From the NCBI GenBank assembly GCA_023053685.1, contig JALIGW010000062.1, positions 1,285,501 to 1,349,500 on the forward strand: DNA of 64,000 nt. The letters are read 5' to 3'. The position numbers were made by a program, and so were the translations under genes. Below the pieces are notes generated by a model, which saw only the letters and a list, made by a program, of their open reading frames with translations, ran no database searches and was not told where the DNA came from. Shown piece by piece: positions 43,165 to 54,354 of the stretch (positions are counted from its first letter, which is position 1; the number at the start of each line of letters is the position of its first letter). Source of the DNA: Diadophis punctatus similis (taxonomy: Eukaryota > Chordata > Lepidosauria > Squamata > Dipsadidae).

Positions 43165-43208
43165 GGGAAGGAAGGAAGGAAGGAAGGAAGGAAGGAAGGA
43201 AGGAAGGG

Positions 43209-43765
43209 CCCAACTGACTAGATTCTTCTGGGTTAAAGTGATGCCCTAGTTCCCACAACATACAGAGAAAATTCCTCCACAAAGAAACCAAGAACATCCA
43301 ACCCCATCTCAGCCTAGCTGAGTGTTTTATATGAATTCCTCTTCGTTTGCTTCTTCTCTGTCTTAATTCATATTGATCATCCGGTTTGGGGTTTCATGTG
43401 TGCTGTGAATGCCAACACAACGTGACACACTTCCTGGGTAGACTTTGCAGGCCGTTCTGGGGACTGACCTGACCCCAAAAAGGAAAGGAGTAGGTTAGTG
43501 GAGCTAGAGAAGTCAGTTGCCCAGAGAAATATAAAAACGGACTTGTGTGAGATGCATAGTTTACTTGGAGTTCAGAGAAAGCAAAACTGAAATCAGGGCT
43601 GTGCTAGGAAGAAACGCTGCTCTGTGCTGATTTCAGCCACTTCTCCAAAAGACAGGAAAACGGAAATGCCATTCTTGTAAAAATACACATGCATACATAG
43701 TGTGAGGACCCAGCAGCCTGGATGGCTCAGATTCTATGCAGGGAGGGGGAGCTAGAAAAAGGGGG
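43209..43765. other. No recognisable feature
   Basis: No repeat or exon recognised in this stretch. Confidence 0.35.
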
Positions 43766-44113
43766 AGCTAGAAAAACTTCAGCTTCAACCGAAACAACAC
43801 ACGAGCTCAAAATAGATACAAACTTAATGTTAAACCACTCCAAACTTGATTGCAAAAAATTCGACTTCAGCAACAGAGTGGTCAATGCCTGGAACACTTT
43901 ACCTGACTCAGTAGTTTCTTCCCCAAACCCCAAAAACTTTAACCTTAGACTGTGTACCATTGACCTCACCCCATTCCTAAGAGGTCTGTAAGGGGCGTGC
44001 ATAAGCGCACCAGCGTGCCTACCGTCCCTGTCCTAAGTCCCCATGTACTCGAAAAATATCATGTACTCAAAACCATGTTTGTACTTCTTATATATTCAAA
44101 TTAATGTTTATAC

Positions 44114-44915
44114 TGTAGGAAGTTAGTACCCACCCCCTCCTAGGAAAATGAAATATCCTAGGAAATATTGAAAAAGGAAAGAATATGTTTCCCTGAATGA
44201 GGAAAAGAGAAACATGTTTTAAATACAAAGCAGCTTCCTGCAGCTCCCTACCCCCACCCTTGAGCCGAGGTGGCGCAGTGGTTAAAGTGCAGCACTGCAG
44301 TTCAGCAGTTCAGCTGTTCAAATCTCACTGGCTCAAGATTGACTCAGCCTTCCATCCTTCTGAAGTCGGTAAAATGAGGACCCAGATTGTTGGGGGCAAT
44401 ATGCTGAACTCTGTAAACCGCTTAGAGAGGGCTGTAAAGCACTATGAAGCGGTATATAAGTCTAAGTGCTATAAGTGCTATTGCTATTGCCACATTCCTC
44501 CCACCTAGCCTGGAGCAGTCTTCTACATAACAAAGATTTATCTCCTTCAGTCATAGCCATATTAGGATTTGCCCAAGGCCCTTTCATTCAGCCAAGCCTG
44601 GGACAGACAAAAGCCTATAGAGTTGCCACTGCATGGCCTCCTGGGAGCCTGACCACCAATCAGTGCATTATATACACAGGAACAGGAAACTAAGAGGTGG
44701 GACCCAACAGAGGTTATAAAACCAAGGAACTCAGCATCTCTCTTCCCTTTTTCTCTTCACCCACACCTGGAAGCATGTAATCTACCTTTTCTGTACAGGG
44801 GCTCCTGCCATGTGCTCCTGTCCACCATATTAAACCTTCTTTCCAAGCAACTTTCATGAATTCAGTGTCTTTTTCCCCACTTGGAACTGAACCCAGAAGG
44901 ATATTCCTTACAACA
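44114..44915 (+). mobile_element. Solo LTR, TGTAGGAAGT family, with a SINE inside
   Basis: It runs TGTAGGAAGTTAGTACCC to TTCCTTACAACA, with 4-bp ATAC on both sides (44110-44113, 44916-44919). A TATA-like GGTTATAAAACC near 44713 and a TATTAAA near 44828 suit LTR promoter and polyadenylation signals. A SINE occupies 44264-44493. A 4-bp duplication favours a retrovirus-like origin, but no internal genes remain. Confidence 0.7.
44264..44493 (+). mobile_element. tRNA-derived SINE inside the LTR
   Basis: The head GAGCCGAGGTGGCGCAGTGG, core and GCTATTGCTATTG tail are intact. Confidence 0.88.
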
Positions 44916-45084
44916 ATACTTTGCCTGTAATCATATACATGCTTGACAAAATAAATAAAATAAAATAAAATAAAATAAATAAAGATGGAGGCCACACTTA
45001 CCTTCCCCTGCACCCCAAAAGGTTTCAACTGAACATGGGGGACCTGCCAGCTGAGACAGCTCTGCACTCAAGCAAAATGCTGTA

Positions 45085-45215
45085 AACAACAGAAGAGCAA
45101 CTAGCATGATTCAAGGCCTGGAGGTTAAAACATACAAAGAACGGCTGCAGGTTTTGGGTTTGGCTAGTCGAGAGAAAAGAAGGACTAGGGGTGACATGAT
45201 GGCAGGATTCCAGTA
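45085..45215 (+). pseudogene. Short CR1 fragment
   Basis: AGAAGAGCAACTAGCATGAT to GTGACATGATGGCAGGATTC is an internal CR1 ORF2 piece with both ends lost. Confidence 0.75.
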
Positions 45216-45271
45216 GGGCTGGATGCGTTACCTGTTTTCCCAAGCTGCTAGCCCTGCTGGTTTTTCTAAGC

Positions 45272-45550
45272 CAGGGGTGTCAAACTTAAGGCCCGGGGGG
45301 CGGATCTTGCCCGCGGGGTGCTTCAATCTGGCCCGTGGGGCCGCCCTGGAAACAGCGAAGGACTGGCCCGCGGTGCCTCTGCCAGTGAAAATGGAGCTTG
45401 GGAGAGCCACGGGCAGAATGACAGAGTGCTCGGGCCGCCACAGGCGCCCCCGACACGAGTGACGTCGAGCTGGCCACACCCACCCCGGCCCCCCAAGGTC
45501 AAAATACAACCCTGATGTGGCCCTCAATGAAATCGAATTTGACACCCCTG
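45272..45550. mobile_element. hAT-type element, CAGGGGTGTCAAAC family
   Basis: It starts CAGGGGTGTCAAACTTAAGG and ends CGAATTTGACACCCCTG. Flanks TTCTAAGC (45264-45271) and CTCTAAGC (45551-45558) match at seven of eight. Ends of this type are widespread in hAT-Charlie-like elements. Confidence 0.87.
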
Positions 45551-45752
45551 CTCTAAGCAAACCTAGACAAGCCTTTCTGTTGTCTTCAAGGTCAGTCTCA
45601 CACCAAGGGGCTTTTCAGTAGTCTAGGCAAGATTCTCCCTTAGCCACAAGTGTTCCAATGCTGAAGAATCATCCGGGTTCACCCAACGCTTGCACCCAGG
45701 CTCAAATGGGTCTGGCAGCTGGAGGCCTCTGGGTCTTGCGAGGCCATCACAA

Positions 45753-46181
45753 CAGAGGTGGGTTCCTGCCGCAGCTGTCCGGTACGCAGCTCCGGTAGGG
45801 AGCGGCGGATTTTGCAACCGCTCCGGAGCCCTCTCTGCCGGTACACCTGGCACGTCGCCATTTTTTTCCCGTGATTTTCGGGCGATTTTGCTTCTGCGCA
45901 TGTGCGGAAGCAAAATCGCGCCAAAATCTCGCGAGCGGATGCGCATGCGAGAGAGATTTCGGTGAGATTTTGCCTCCGTGCATGCGCAGAAGCAAAATTG
46001 CGCTGAAATCTCACACACGCGCACCCCCCCTGCAAGATTTTGGCGCGATTTTGCTTCCGCACATGCGCAGAAGCAAAATCACGTGAGGGGGCGCACGTGT
46101 GTAGCGGGCGCACGCGTCCCCGAAGCATGGAGATGCGTGCGCATGGCTCCCGTAGCAAGGTAAGTGAGCAACCCGCCCCTG
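45753..46181. mobile_element. hAT-type element with repeated CATGCGCAGAAG modules
   Basis: It starts CAGAGGTGGGTTCCTGCCGC and ends GAGCAACCCGCCCCTG. Perfect 8-mers CATCACAA flank it (45745-45752, 46182-46189). The interior repeats, in both orientations, blocks such as CATGCGCAGAAGCAAAAT. Confidence 0.92.
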
Positions 46182-46189
46182 CATCACAA

Positions 46190-46885
46190 TAAGAGAAAAT
46201 CCCGCTGCATGTTCCGGAAATGCAACTTTTGAATGCCGTGGTTGTGAACCAGGTTTTGCGTTAAGCCCGTGGTACGAATCCTGACCGTTGTTTGTGAATG
46301 GGGGAGGGGAGATAGAAACGTGGCCGCAGCCACCCAATGGCGGAGATGCAACCAGTGTGGGATGTACAGCATCACATCTGGCTTTCTTGCAGCTGGCCTA
46401 GACCAAACGTCTCCCTTTGCTCCCAACTGGCCGCTTAATGGATACCAGCCTGCAGCCCCCTCCCCGGTCTCTGGGGTCCCCATCTCCACTCCCCCAAGTG
46501 AAAGAAGAACCGGATGTTGACTTGATCCTCGGCTGCATACTACGACAAAATCCAGTGAACGACACCCCCCTGCTTTCTTTTCCAAATGCAGCCACAAATC
46601 TTTTTTCAATTAAGGAGTTTGGAGCAAGCAGGTTCCCACACTGCCTTGGGGGGGGGGGGGGCAGGCAGCATGGCCACCGCCTGGGATTTCTCCGGCCGGA
46701 GCAGATGGGCTGATGTGGGGGAGGAGGGGGCTCCAGCAGGGGTACCCAAGCCCAGGGTTGCTTCGACCGGAAGCCCGGAACGGGATGGACTCTCCTGAGA
46801 AAGGGAACCCACGAAGGAAGATGGGGGAGCCAGGAAAGCTGCGACTCGTCCCACCCACAATTCAGAGGAGCAGAATTGTCCCACA
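46190..46885. other. Unique-looking GC-moderate sequence
   Basis: No repeat family or exon was recognised. A G run lies at about 46650-46661. Confidence 0.35.
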
Positions 46886-47044
46886 GCTATTTAGAATGGA
46901 ATGGAAAGGAATGGAATGGAATGGAACAGGAGGGGAGGGAAGGGAGGGGAAGGGGAGAGGAGAGGAGAGGAGAAAATGGAATGAAATTAGAATTAGAATT
47001 AGAATTAGAATTAATTAGAATTAGAATTAGAATGGAATGGAATG
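46886..47044. repeat. Compound GGAAT/GGAGA/AATTAG microsatellites
   Basis: GGAAT pentamers, a purine-rich patch, ATTAGA hexamers and again GGAAT units. Confidence 0.9.
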
Positions 47045-47084
47045 GGTTTAGGAAGAGGAAGAGGAATAAAGCAACAAAGTTTAT

Positions 47085-47423
47085 GTTGCTAAGTGAGACA
47101 TTTGTTAAGTGAGTTCCCCCTATTTTAGGACCCTTCTTGCCACCATTGTTAAATGAACCATTGCAGTTGTTAAGTTAGTAACATGGTTGTTAAGTGAATC
47201 TGCCTTTCCCATTGACTTGGCTTGTCAGAAGGTCGCAAAAGGTGAACCCCATGACCCTGGGACACTGCAGCGGTCATAAATACGAGTCACATGACCATGG
47301 GGATGCTGTGACTTGTGACCATTTTTCATTAGTGTGAAAAATGGTCACAACTCACTTTTTCAGTGCCGTTGTAACTTTGAATGGTCACTAAATGAACCGT
47401 TGTAAGTCAAGGACTGACTGCTT
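47085..47423. mobile_element. TIR DNA transposon, right end on the + side
   Basis: AAGTGAGACATTTGTTAAGT to CGTTGTAAGTCAAGGACTGA matches the 8263 family in reverse. The left terminus is degraded into the microsatellite. Confidence 0.72.
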
Positions 47424-47754
47424 GTGCTGGGCCGTCTCCAACTGGGTGCTTGGCTTAAAAAGGTTGGGCAGACCCTTCTCCAGGCCAGATTCTCTCTCGG
47501 GCACCTGGAAGGGAATCTCGCCTGGAGCAGCCCAGCCTTTTGCCAGGTGTCTGACACCCCTTCCCCCCCCCACACACACACCGGCCTTGTGCCTGCCCGG
47601 TTGTGCGTCTGCTTTTCTCGGCATGTGTGTTAGGGACTAAGCATGCCTGCAATCTCGCTCCTCGCTTGTCCCAAGATGGACAGCAGCCAAGGCAGGACAA
47701 CTGTAGGAACTCAATCTGGTTGAAAGAACCCCACAAATTACTCTCCAATACAAA

Positions 47755-47832
47755 AAAGAAAGAAGACAGAAAGAAAAAACAAAAAAAAAGAAGGAGAGAG
47801 AGAGAGAGAGAAAAAGGGAGAGAGAGAGGGAG

Positions 47833-47866
<34 letters not shown>

Positions 47867-48002
47867 GGAGGGAGGGAGGGAGGGAGGGAGGGAGGGAGGG
47901 AGAAAAGAAAGAAAGAAAGAAAGAGAAAGAAAGAGAGAGAGAGAGAGAGGGAGGGAGAGGGAGAAAGAGAAGGAGAGGGAGAGGGAGAGGGAAAGAAAGA
48001 AA

Positions 48003-48058
<56 letters not shown>

Positions 48059-48193
48059 GAGGGAGAGGGAGAGAAAGAAAGAAAGAGAGAGAGAGAGAAA
48101 GGGAGAGAGAAAAAGAGAAAGAGTGAGAGAAAGAGAGAGAGGGAAGGATGGAAGAAAGGATGGAAGGATGGAAGGAAGGAATGATGGAAGAAA

Positions 48194-48229
<36 letters not shown>

Positions 48230-48345
48230 GAAAGGGAGAGAGAAAGAAAGAAAGAGAAAGGGAGAGAGAAAGAAAGAGTGAGAGAGAGAGAGAAAGAGAG
48301 AGAGGGAAGAATGGAAGAAAGGATGGAAGGATGGAAGGAGCTTTA
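47755..48345. repeat. Purine-rich GAAA/GAGA/GGAG tract
   Basis: Bases 47781-48123 (343 nt) are purine only; the tract continues with rare T until about 48340. Frames across it are repeat translations. Confidence 0.96.
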
Positions 48346-48690
48346 GCAGTCAGACAGATGGCAAATGCAGCCGGAAGAGGTCTGATCAAGGCTGCGTGGC
48401 TGGGAGACCCCAACTCACAGCCGGCTGTGGCATCTTGATCCCCTCTGACCTTCCTCGACCTTCAGGCAGCCGTCCCCAGAGTTTCCATGTCTCCGGTTCT
48501 CCATTCAAGATTTATTTCTTCATTTGACCGACCATCAGGATCAAAAGGCTCGGGTGACTCACAACACAAACTTGAAAGTCACACAGTACAACGTATGTGG
48601 TAAAAAGTTAAAAATGACTAACGATAAAAATAAAAACGGTAGCCCCTTCTCCTGAGGCAACGCACCAAGGACACCCCTGTTCAAGCGGGG
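48346..48690. other. No recognisable feature
   Basis: Unassigned sequence with an A-rich middle. Confidence 0.35.
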
Positions 48691-48739
48691 GGCACACTCT
48701 TTGGGCACTCGGTCCGGAAAAGGTTAGCCATCACTGCTA
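48691..48739. mobile_element. Fragment of a hAT element at a CR1 3' end
   Basis: On the minus strand it starts CAGTGATGGCTAACCTTTTC and continues GGACCGAGTGCCC, directly after CR1 sequence. The far end is missing. Confidence 0.68.
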
Positions 48740-49152
48740 TATATCATTTCAGATAGGCAGCTGTCCAGTCTCTTCTTAAAAGCCTCCAGTGATGGAGCAC
48801 CCACAACGTCTGTTCCACCAGTTAATTGTTCTCACCCTCAGGAAGTTTCTCCTTAATTCCAGGTTGCTTCTCTCCTTGATTGGTTTCCATCCATTGTTTC
48901 TTATCCTGCCTTCTGGTGCTTTGGAAAATAAGTTGACCCCCTCCTCTTCTTTGTGGCAGCCCCTGAGATATTGGAGGGCTGCTATCATGTCCCCCCTAGT
49001 CCTTCTTTTCTCTAGACTGGCCATACCCAAATCCTGCAACTGTTCTTCATATCTTTTAGTTTCCAGGCCTTCGATCATCTTAGTTGCTCTTCTTTGCACT
49101 TTTTCCAAAGTCTCAACATCTTTTTTGTAATGTGGTGACCAAAACTGGACAC
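48740..49152 (-). pseudogene. CR1 3' end
   Basis: Minus strand: [60 protein letters not shown] and NLELRRNFLRVRTIN. It joins a hAT fragment at its 3' end (48739). Confidence 0.88.
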
Positions 49153-50141
49153 TGGTCTAGGTGATGGAAGGCGCATGAGAAAAATAGCCAAAACAATCCA
49201 CCTTGATTTTGCTTAGCATCAAAGAGGACAGACAGAAATTCTGGGGGTGACTCTGGGGACGTTTCCAGGCATGACCCTCTCCGCCAAGCATCCCCCTCCC
49301 CTTTTGCCCTAGCCAAAGACCACACTTCCTGGTTACCAAAGTCTTCCTCTCAAATGAACAGACATAAGTTTGGAGGAACTTATTATGTCTGTTAAGTTGG
49401 CTTGGCAAGAGTTTTTGAGGTGCACCTTGGAGTAGTTACCGACTGCAAATGCAGAGGAGGAGGAGAGGGTGCATAAAAGCCACGTGCGCTTTTTAAAACT
49501 GCATCTGAAATTAGGGTGCCCAGATGTCCTGATTTTATCAGGATTGTCCTGATTTTTAGAAGCTTGTCCTGATTCTGAAAATGTCCTGATTTTGTCCTGA
49601 ACTTTTGTAAAATTTTAGGATAATCAAGATGAACGTTACATGAAAGTACGTTTGCGCTACTTGTGTTTTAGTTCAATCGCTTCATTTTCAGGCAGATTCT
49701 CTTATGTATTGTTATGGAAGATTTCGTATGTATTTTTAGTGTGTAATACTTTAATGCTTTCTTTCAGGGTTGTGATAAATTATTTAAAATACTGTAAATG
49801 TTTTCTTAGTTTAAAGTGAGCGGTCATGTAATAAAATTGTGGTTTTATTTTATTTCCTTTCGCCCCCGAGGCACCTGAGGAGCCTGCAAAGCCAGCTTGG
49901 GGGAGGGGGGAAAGAAATGGGGCAAAGGGTCCGCCGATCCCGCGCCCGCCAAAGCAAATCCAGGCCAAAAGCATGTTTCCGCCCAAGAAAGCCCCCGTGC
50001 GCGCACGTGCGCCTGGGCCAACCTCCCCGTTAAAACAAGAGAAGGGTTGCGGAAGAGGCGGCAGCTGGGCTTGAAATCCTCTAAAATCTAGGTGCGTGTT
50101 ATACTCTGAAAAATACGGTACTTTATTACGGTACTAGCGAG

Positions 50142-50446
50142 TTGAACTCGTTGCTAGAAGCCTCTTCAGACGAATTTAATAATTTGCCGATTGATAAAAA
50201 ATGGTCCACTTTGTTTCGAAGCAACAAATTCTTTGATCTGAAAATTCTGGTTAGCATAATTTTTTTCAATTCCTACGTCAAACGTGGCTGTGGAAAGAGT
50301 ATTTTCCACTGTGCAAGAAGCAGTGGACAGACGATCGAAATCGACTGGATGTTAAAACCGTGAAATGCTGGCTTCAAATTAAAATAAATCATTCTTCTTC
50401 ATCGGGTGGCGAAATATATAAAAAGATTTTGGGCGACGAAAATTAG
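50142..50446 (+). pseudogene. hAT transposase C-terminus, frameshifted
   Basis: Three frames in order give EFNNLPIDKKWSTLFRSNKF and DLKILVSIIF (50142 frame), SIPTSNVAVERVFS (about 50266-50307) and KKQWTDDRNRLDVKTVKCWL to DEN and stop (50318-50446). SN-x-x-VER-x-FS followed by WTDxRNRL is the conserved hAT dimerisation region. Two frameshifts inactivate it and the N-terminal zinc finger and catalytic domain are missing. Confidence 0.82.
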
Positions 50447-50571
50447 CTGAATAAGATATCATCTAATAGTAAATATGTGTGAATATGATGTTTTATTGAC
50501 TTTGTTGGAGTAATAAACGTTATCTTGAGAAGTGCTATATTTTTTAAACTGTCCTGATTTTGGATCAAAGG

Positions 50572-51164
50572 TAAGGTGAGCAGATTTTAATATTTCTAAA
50601 GCGGGACACCATTGACGGGGGGGGGGGGTTCTAGGGGAGCAAGATGGGAGGGGTCCATCTCTCTTATCCTGCAGCTTTGTGCACCCCCTCAAACACCCCC
50701 CCTTCATCGCAGCCCTTACTGCTGCCATGGCCGGGGCTCGCCTCTGCTGCGTCTGGCCCGGAGAGGGACAGCGGCAGGAGAAGGAAGAAAGCAAACCGCG
50801 GCTGTGGTGCTCTGGGAGGACAGGTGGTGAGGGTTCTTCACAGCCGCGTGCTGCCTCCATTGCAGAAGCCGCTGCCAGCCAGCCGGGCAGCAGCCCTCCA
50901 TGTGGGGAGATGGCCAGGCCTGCGCTTGGAAGAGGCTGCCGCTCTCGCTGCCCGCTTTCTTCCTTCTCCCACCGCGAAACAAAAGTGAACTGCGGCAGTC
51001 CTGCTTTGGGAGGGCAGGCGGACGTCTGCAGCCAGCTCCGGGCCGGGCAGGGAAAAAAACCCTTTTTCAAAAAAAGCGGGACTTTTTTGAAACGCCGCGG
51101 GACGCGGGACAAATTATTAAAAAGTGGGACTGTCCCGCCAAAAGCGGGATGTCTGGTCACTTTA
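50572..51164. mobile_element. Cargo-bearing hAT element, TAAGGTGACCAGA family, copy 3
   Basis: Left end TAAGGTGAGCAGATTTTAAT, right end ATGTCTGGTCACTTTA, perfect 8-mers ATCAAAGG on both sides (50564-50571, 51165-51172). The right 120 bp carries GCGGGACGCGGGAC and TGTCCCGCCAAAAGCGGG as in copies 1 and 2, but the interior cargo (about 50620-51050) is different and there is no third terminus. Confidence 0.92.
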
Positions 51165-51195
51165 ATCAAAGGTATCTGGGCACCCTATCTGAAAC

Positions 51196-52168
51196 GCAAG
51201 GCAGTCAAGACCCCTCCCTTATTCTGCAGGCCTTGGATCTGAAGCCCACTTTGGAGTATGGCACTTTAAGAAGGATTCGGAGACAGTGGGAGTGGATTTG
51301 AGAAGAGCCACAGGAGGAAAGTGGATAAGGGAGCCCTTGGAAGAGACCCTGGAGGACTTGGGTGTGTGTGAATAACTCCAACACCCTGAGATCCCGCCCG
51401 CTTTCTGTTGTTCCACCAGGTCCAGCTCGGCTTCCAGGTCAGCCCTGCTAAAGGAGAGCAACCCAGAGGACGGACGGAAGTGTTGATTCAGCTGCGCAGT
51501 TGCAGCTTTCCAAAGTTCTGCTCTGTGTGTGTGTGTGTGTGTGTGTGTGTCTGTGTGTGCATTTCCTAAGGTGCCTGGGAACGGAAATGATGCTTTTCAA
51601 CAGATCTTGATGGCTCCAGCCAGCCACCTCTTCGAGAAGATAAGAAGATCTCCGGCCCTGTTTCTCCCTCGGCCAGAAGAAACAAGCTCTGCGCAAAGGC
51701 TGCGCTGTCTCTTTGAAATCAGGGAAAGGTCCTGCTTTAAAGATTTCGGCCTGGCCGGCCCAGCCCGGCCCAGGAAAGCCACCAGATAGCCATTGGCATC
51801 AGCCATGGCTGGCTTTCTTCCCAAAGGAAAAACTCAGGATAGGAGAAAAGATCGCCCTGCTGGGAATTCTGCCCTCCACGCAGAGCTTGGGGGGAGTTGC
51901 TGGGAGCCAATAATGAGTTTTCCCAACAGCCTATAATTAAGGGGAAAGGTGTTTTGGGGATGGGGTTGAGAGAGCAGATGGCGGTGGCCGGGAGGCTAAA
52001 TGTCAAACCCAGGTTAACCAAACACAATTGGGGCATTCAGGGAATTTCGGTGACTCCCCACCCCCCCAGCCTTGCTCTGCTTAATGGGATGGCCTGGGTC
52101 TCGCAACCGGCTTCAAAAGGCTCTTGTGTGCACAACTCAGAAGCACAAATAAAGGAGAATATTTGTAG
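51196..52168. other. Unique-looking sequence with (GT)n
   Basis: A GT run at 51523-51551. No exon or repeat family is otherwise supported. Confidence 0.4.
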
Positions 52169-52169
52169 G

Positions 52170-52290
52170 TCAGGGTTGACCTGAGGGCTCCTTGGTGCTC
52201 TTTGAGCTGGCTTGTTTTCTTGCAGACGTTTCACGACCCAAACTAGGGAACATCAGCCGTGCTAGAAACACAAACTCTCTCACCCACCTT
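52170..52290 (-). repeat. Minus-strand copy of the hammerhead-like repeat
   Basis: Read on the minus strand: CTGATGTTCCCTAGTTTGGG, then CGTGAAACGTCTGCAAGAAA. It matches the two copies at 25.5-25.7 kb. Core halves lie at 52225-52232 and 52251-52256. Confidence 0.6.
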
Positions 52291-52339
52291 AACCTAGTCT
52301 GGTGTGTAAAATAGGGCACGGGCATTGTGCGTTTTCTTC

Positions 52340-52706
52340 TCCAGAGAAGTTCTAAAGATGCTTTTTTTCCCCCTCCCGAAAGCAACTGGAGTTTCTTGCC
52401 TTTTTCTCCCCCCCCCTGCTCCCCCCTTTGCTTCTCATCCAAGAAGTGGAGCTCTTGCCTCACACTCAACAGGTTGTGAGTTCAATCCTAGGTAGAGGCA
52501 AATGTAGGGTCTCCTGCTTGAGCAGGGGGTTGGACTAGATGACCTGCAAGGTCCCTTCCAACTCGGTTAATCTGTTAAATAAGTTTCTTTAGTTCTGACT
52601 GCTTAACTTCTTCTCAGTTCTGGAACTTCTTTAAGTTCAATTAGTATTGAAGAAGCTTCCTGGATGAGAAGCGAAACGTTTTCAAAGGCAAAGCCAAGGA
52701 AGTTCA
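52340..52706. mobile_element. Penelope-like fragments and a short CR1 end
   Basis: GATGCTTTTTTTCCCCCTCC and CTTCTCATCCAAGAAG (52349-52446), then a CR1 3' end (52493-52580, TAGGGTCTCCTGCTTGAGCA), then GAAGAAGCTTCCTGGATGAG and GCGAAACGTTTTC (52650-52685). Confidence 0.6.
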
Positions 52707-53020
52707 GTTCCCGTAGAGGCGACATCTGGATCTTTTACTTGGAATTCAAACACTTAGAAATAAAACCGAGATTAAATGTCTAATAGAAAATATTTATTTC
52801 AGTACAAAACAATATAAAACAATAAATCTACATCTTTGTTAAGTAACACGACCATTCAGGTCAGAAGACAAGGCAGAAGTGATTAATGGTGGATTAGGAA
52901 TGTAGACATGCGCAGACATCATATCACGTGTTCTGCTTGTATTGGAAAGTACCATAATATTAAGAATAGGGGTGCATCACCCTGCATAGACTCACAACTG
53001 ACAATATTCACATCGTGACA
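52707..53020 (-). mobile_element. Solo LTR, TGTCACG family, 3' end lost
   Basis: On the minus strand it starts TGTCACGATGTGAATATTG at 53020 and aligns along its length with 2130-2457. The terminal CCTTAACA-type end is not recognisable next to the Penelope-like fragment. Confidence 0.78.
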
Positions 53021-53134
53021 CCTTTTGGGGAAAAATGAAAATGGGGGGAAGCACCGTTGGAATAACCATGTCCTGGATAATTGAGCATCTCCATAGACAT
53101 TTCTCCAGAAAAGCACTTTTGACTGCAATTCAGG

Positions 53135-53300
53135 TTAACAGATTAGTTGGAAGGGACCTTGTAGGTCATCTAGTCCAACCCCCCCACCCAAGCAGGAGAC
53201 CCTACACCATTTCTGACAGATGGCAGCCCGGTCTCTTCTTGAAAGCTTCCAGTGATGAAGCTCCCACAACTTCTGAAGGCAACTTCTGTTCCACTGGGTC
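53135..53300 (-). pseudogene. CR1 3' end fragment
   Basis: TTGGAAGGGACCTTGTAGGT to CTTCTGTTCCACTGG is the reversed CR1 terminus. Confidence 0.75.
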
Positions 53301-53319
53301 ATGAAAGAGGCTTCTAGAA

Positions 53320-53454
53320 CAGTGTTTCTCAACCTTGGCAGTTTGAAGATGTGTGGACTTCAACTCCCAGAATTCCACAGCCAGCAACGCTGGCTGGGGA
53401 ATTCTGGGAGTTGAAGTCCACACATCTTCAAACTGCCAAGGTTGAGAAACACTG
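53320..53454. mobile_element. Intact palindromic hAT MITE
   Basis: It starts CAGTGTTTCTCAACCTTGGC and ends GGTTGAGAAACACTG. Perfect 8-mers TTCTAGAA flank it (53312-53319, 53455-53462). The halves are almost perfect reverse complements around GCCAGCAACGCTGGC. Confidence 0.94.
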
Positions 53455-53462
53455 TTCTAGAA

Positions 53463-54354
53463 GGATGGCAAGACATGGCATAGAAAATAGAAAGAGCTGC
53501 TTCCCCCTTCAATCATAGTCAGTCCAAAAACATCCCAACATGAAATTCAATGAAAGCAGAAATCCATTGGGTTTTTTTTAGAAGAAAAGTGGGAGGTTTT
53601 TTTTGTATTTGTCAGTATTGGCTATCCATGAATATTGAGTCTTTTATATTTGGCAGATGCCACAAAAGTTAATTTTTACCTACGTTTGGCATGACATAAT
53701 GCCATTTAACATCTGGCACTATTTGATAGATAATGTGCAGAAGAATTCAAGCTGGCAAGAACTGGCAATATTTGGCCGTGGACAACTTAAAAGATTCCAC
53801 GTTCAGCCCTTGCCAAGCGACCCAAGCGATCAAACCAGCATGCCTCAGAGGATTAACTTTTTAAATATCACCATCAAAATAGGAGTTGAAATCTCAGACC
53901 TGAAGTCCTATTCTCCCTTCTGTTTTTTTTGCAAATTCCCCATCTTAAATTTAATCCATTGCAAATAGTGGTTGGCTTAGTCAGAGAGGCGACGTTGCTG
54001 ACCTGCCCTGGTTCATCCTTGTTTGTTTCCTTTTGAAAGAAAGCCGAGGTTTCCTCTTGGCTTGCTAAAGAGGAATAACAGCCAGAAATGCCGTTTGGAC
54101 CTGTGCGAGATGCTGATGTGGGTGTGAGGCTGTGTTAGACCTGAAAAGAATTTCCTCCAGAGATGAAGTCACCAGGTTTCTCCCTTCTCTTGGTGAGGAC
54201 TGCATATTGTGATACCAAAACCTCCAAAGCAGCTTTTAGTATTTCCTCCCTGAGTGAAAGAGCCCAGGAACGCTGAGAGAAGTTGAAAGGGTGATAAATA
54301 AAATTCTGCTCCGAATAATCTGAAAATAGTTCCTCCCGGTTTTCTTTTCTCCAA
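53463..54354. other. Unique-looking AT-rich sequence
   Basis: A 103-residue frame near 53657-53968 has no recognisable domain, no flanking splice signals that I trust, and ordinary composition; I do not call it a gene. Confidence 0.35.

Larger units (their letters stand above)
43770..44985 (+). pseudogene. LINE tail interrupted by an LTR
   Basis: Plus-strand remnants FSNRVVNAWNTLPDSVVSSP and TPFLRGL end near 43990. The 3' UTR runs to 44113 and resumes at 44916 with ATACTTTGCCTG, ending in AAATAAAATAAA units near 44985. Same family as 34470. Confidence 0.82.
49512..51187 (+). mobile_element. hAT element, TAGGGTGCCCAGA ends, with transposase relic
   Basis: Left end TAGGGTGCCCAGATGTCCTG and right end ATCTGGGCACCCTA are inverted. 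Flanks TCTGAAAT (49504-49511) and TCTGAAAC (51188-51195) match at seven of eight. Subterminal GTCCTGATTT repeats lie on both sides. It holds a hAT C-terminus relic (50142-50446) and a nested, related element (50572-51164) only 23 bp from its right end. Confidence 0.88.

Noticed and set aside
44114..44915. Functional promoter in the LTR
   Set aside because: TATA-like and polyadenylation-like words are present, but the LTR is interrupted by a SINE and nothing downstream is a gene.
47603..48413. Long open frames on both strands (up to 258 residues)
   Set aside because: They are translations of a purine microsatellite.
50679..51242. 187-residue frame with a Kozak-like ATG (GCTGCCATGG)
   Set aside because: It runs out of the hAT cargo through the terminal inverted repeat and into flanking DNA, so it cannot be an inherited gene; the start context may be captured but is not evidence of coding.
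53657..53968. 103-residue frame in unique sequence as a possible exon
   Set aside because: No domain, no trusted splice sites and no sign of coding bias; length is within chance for AT-rich DNA.
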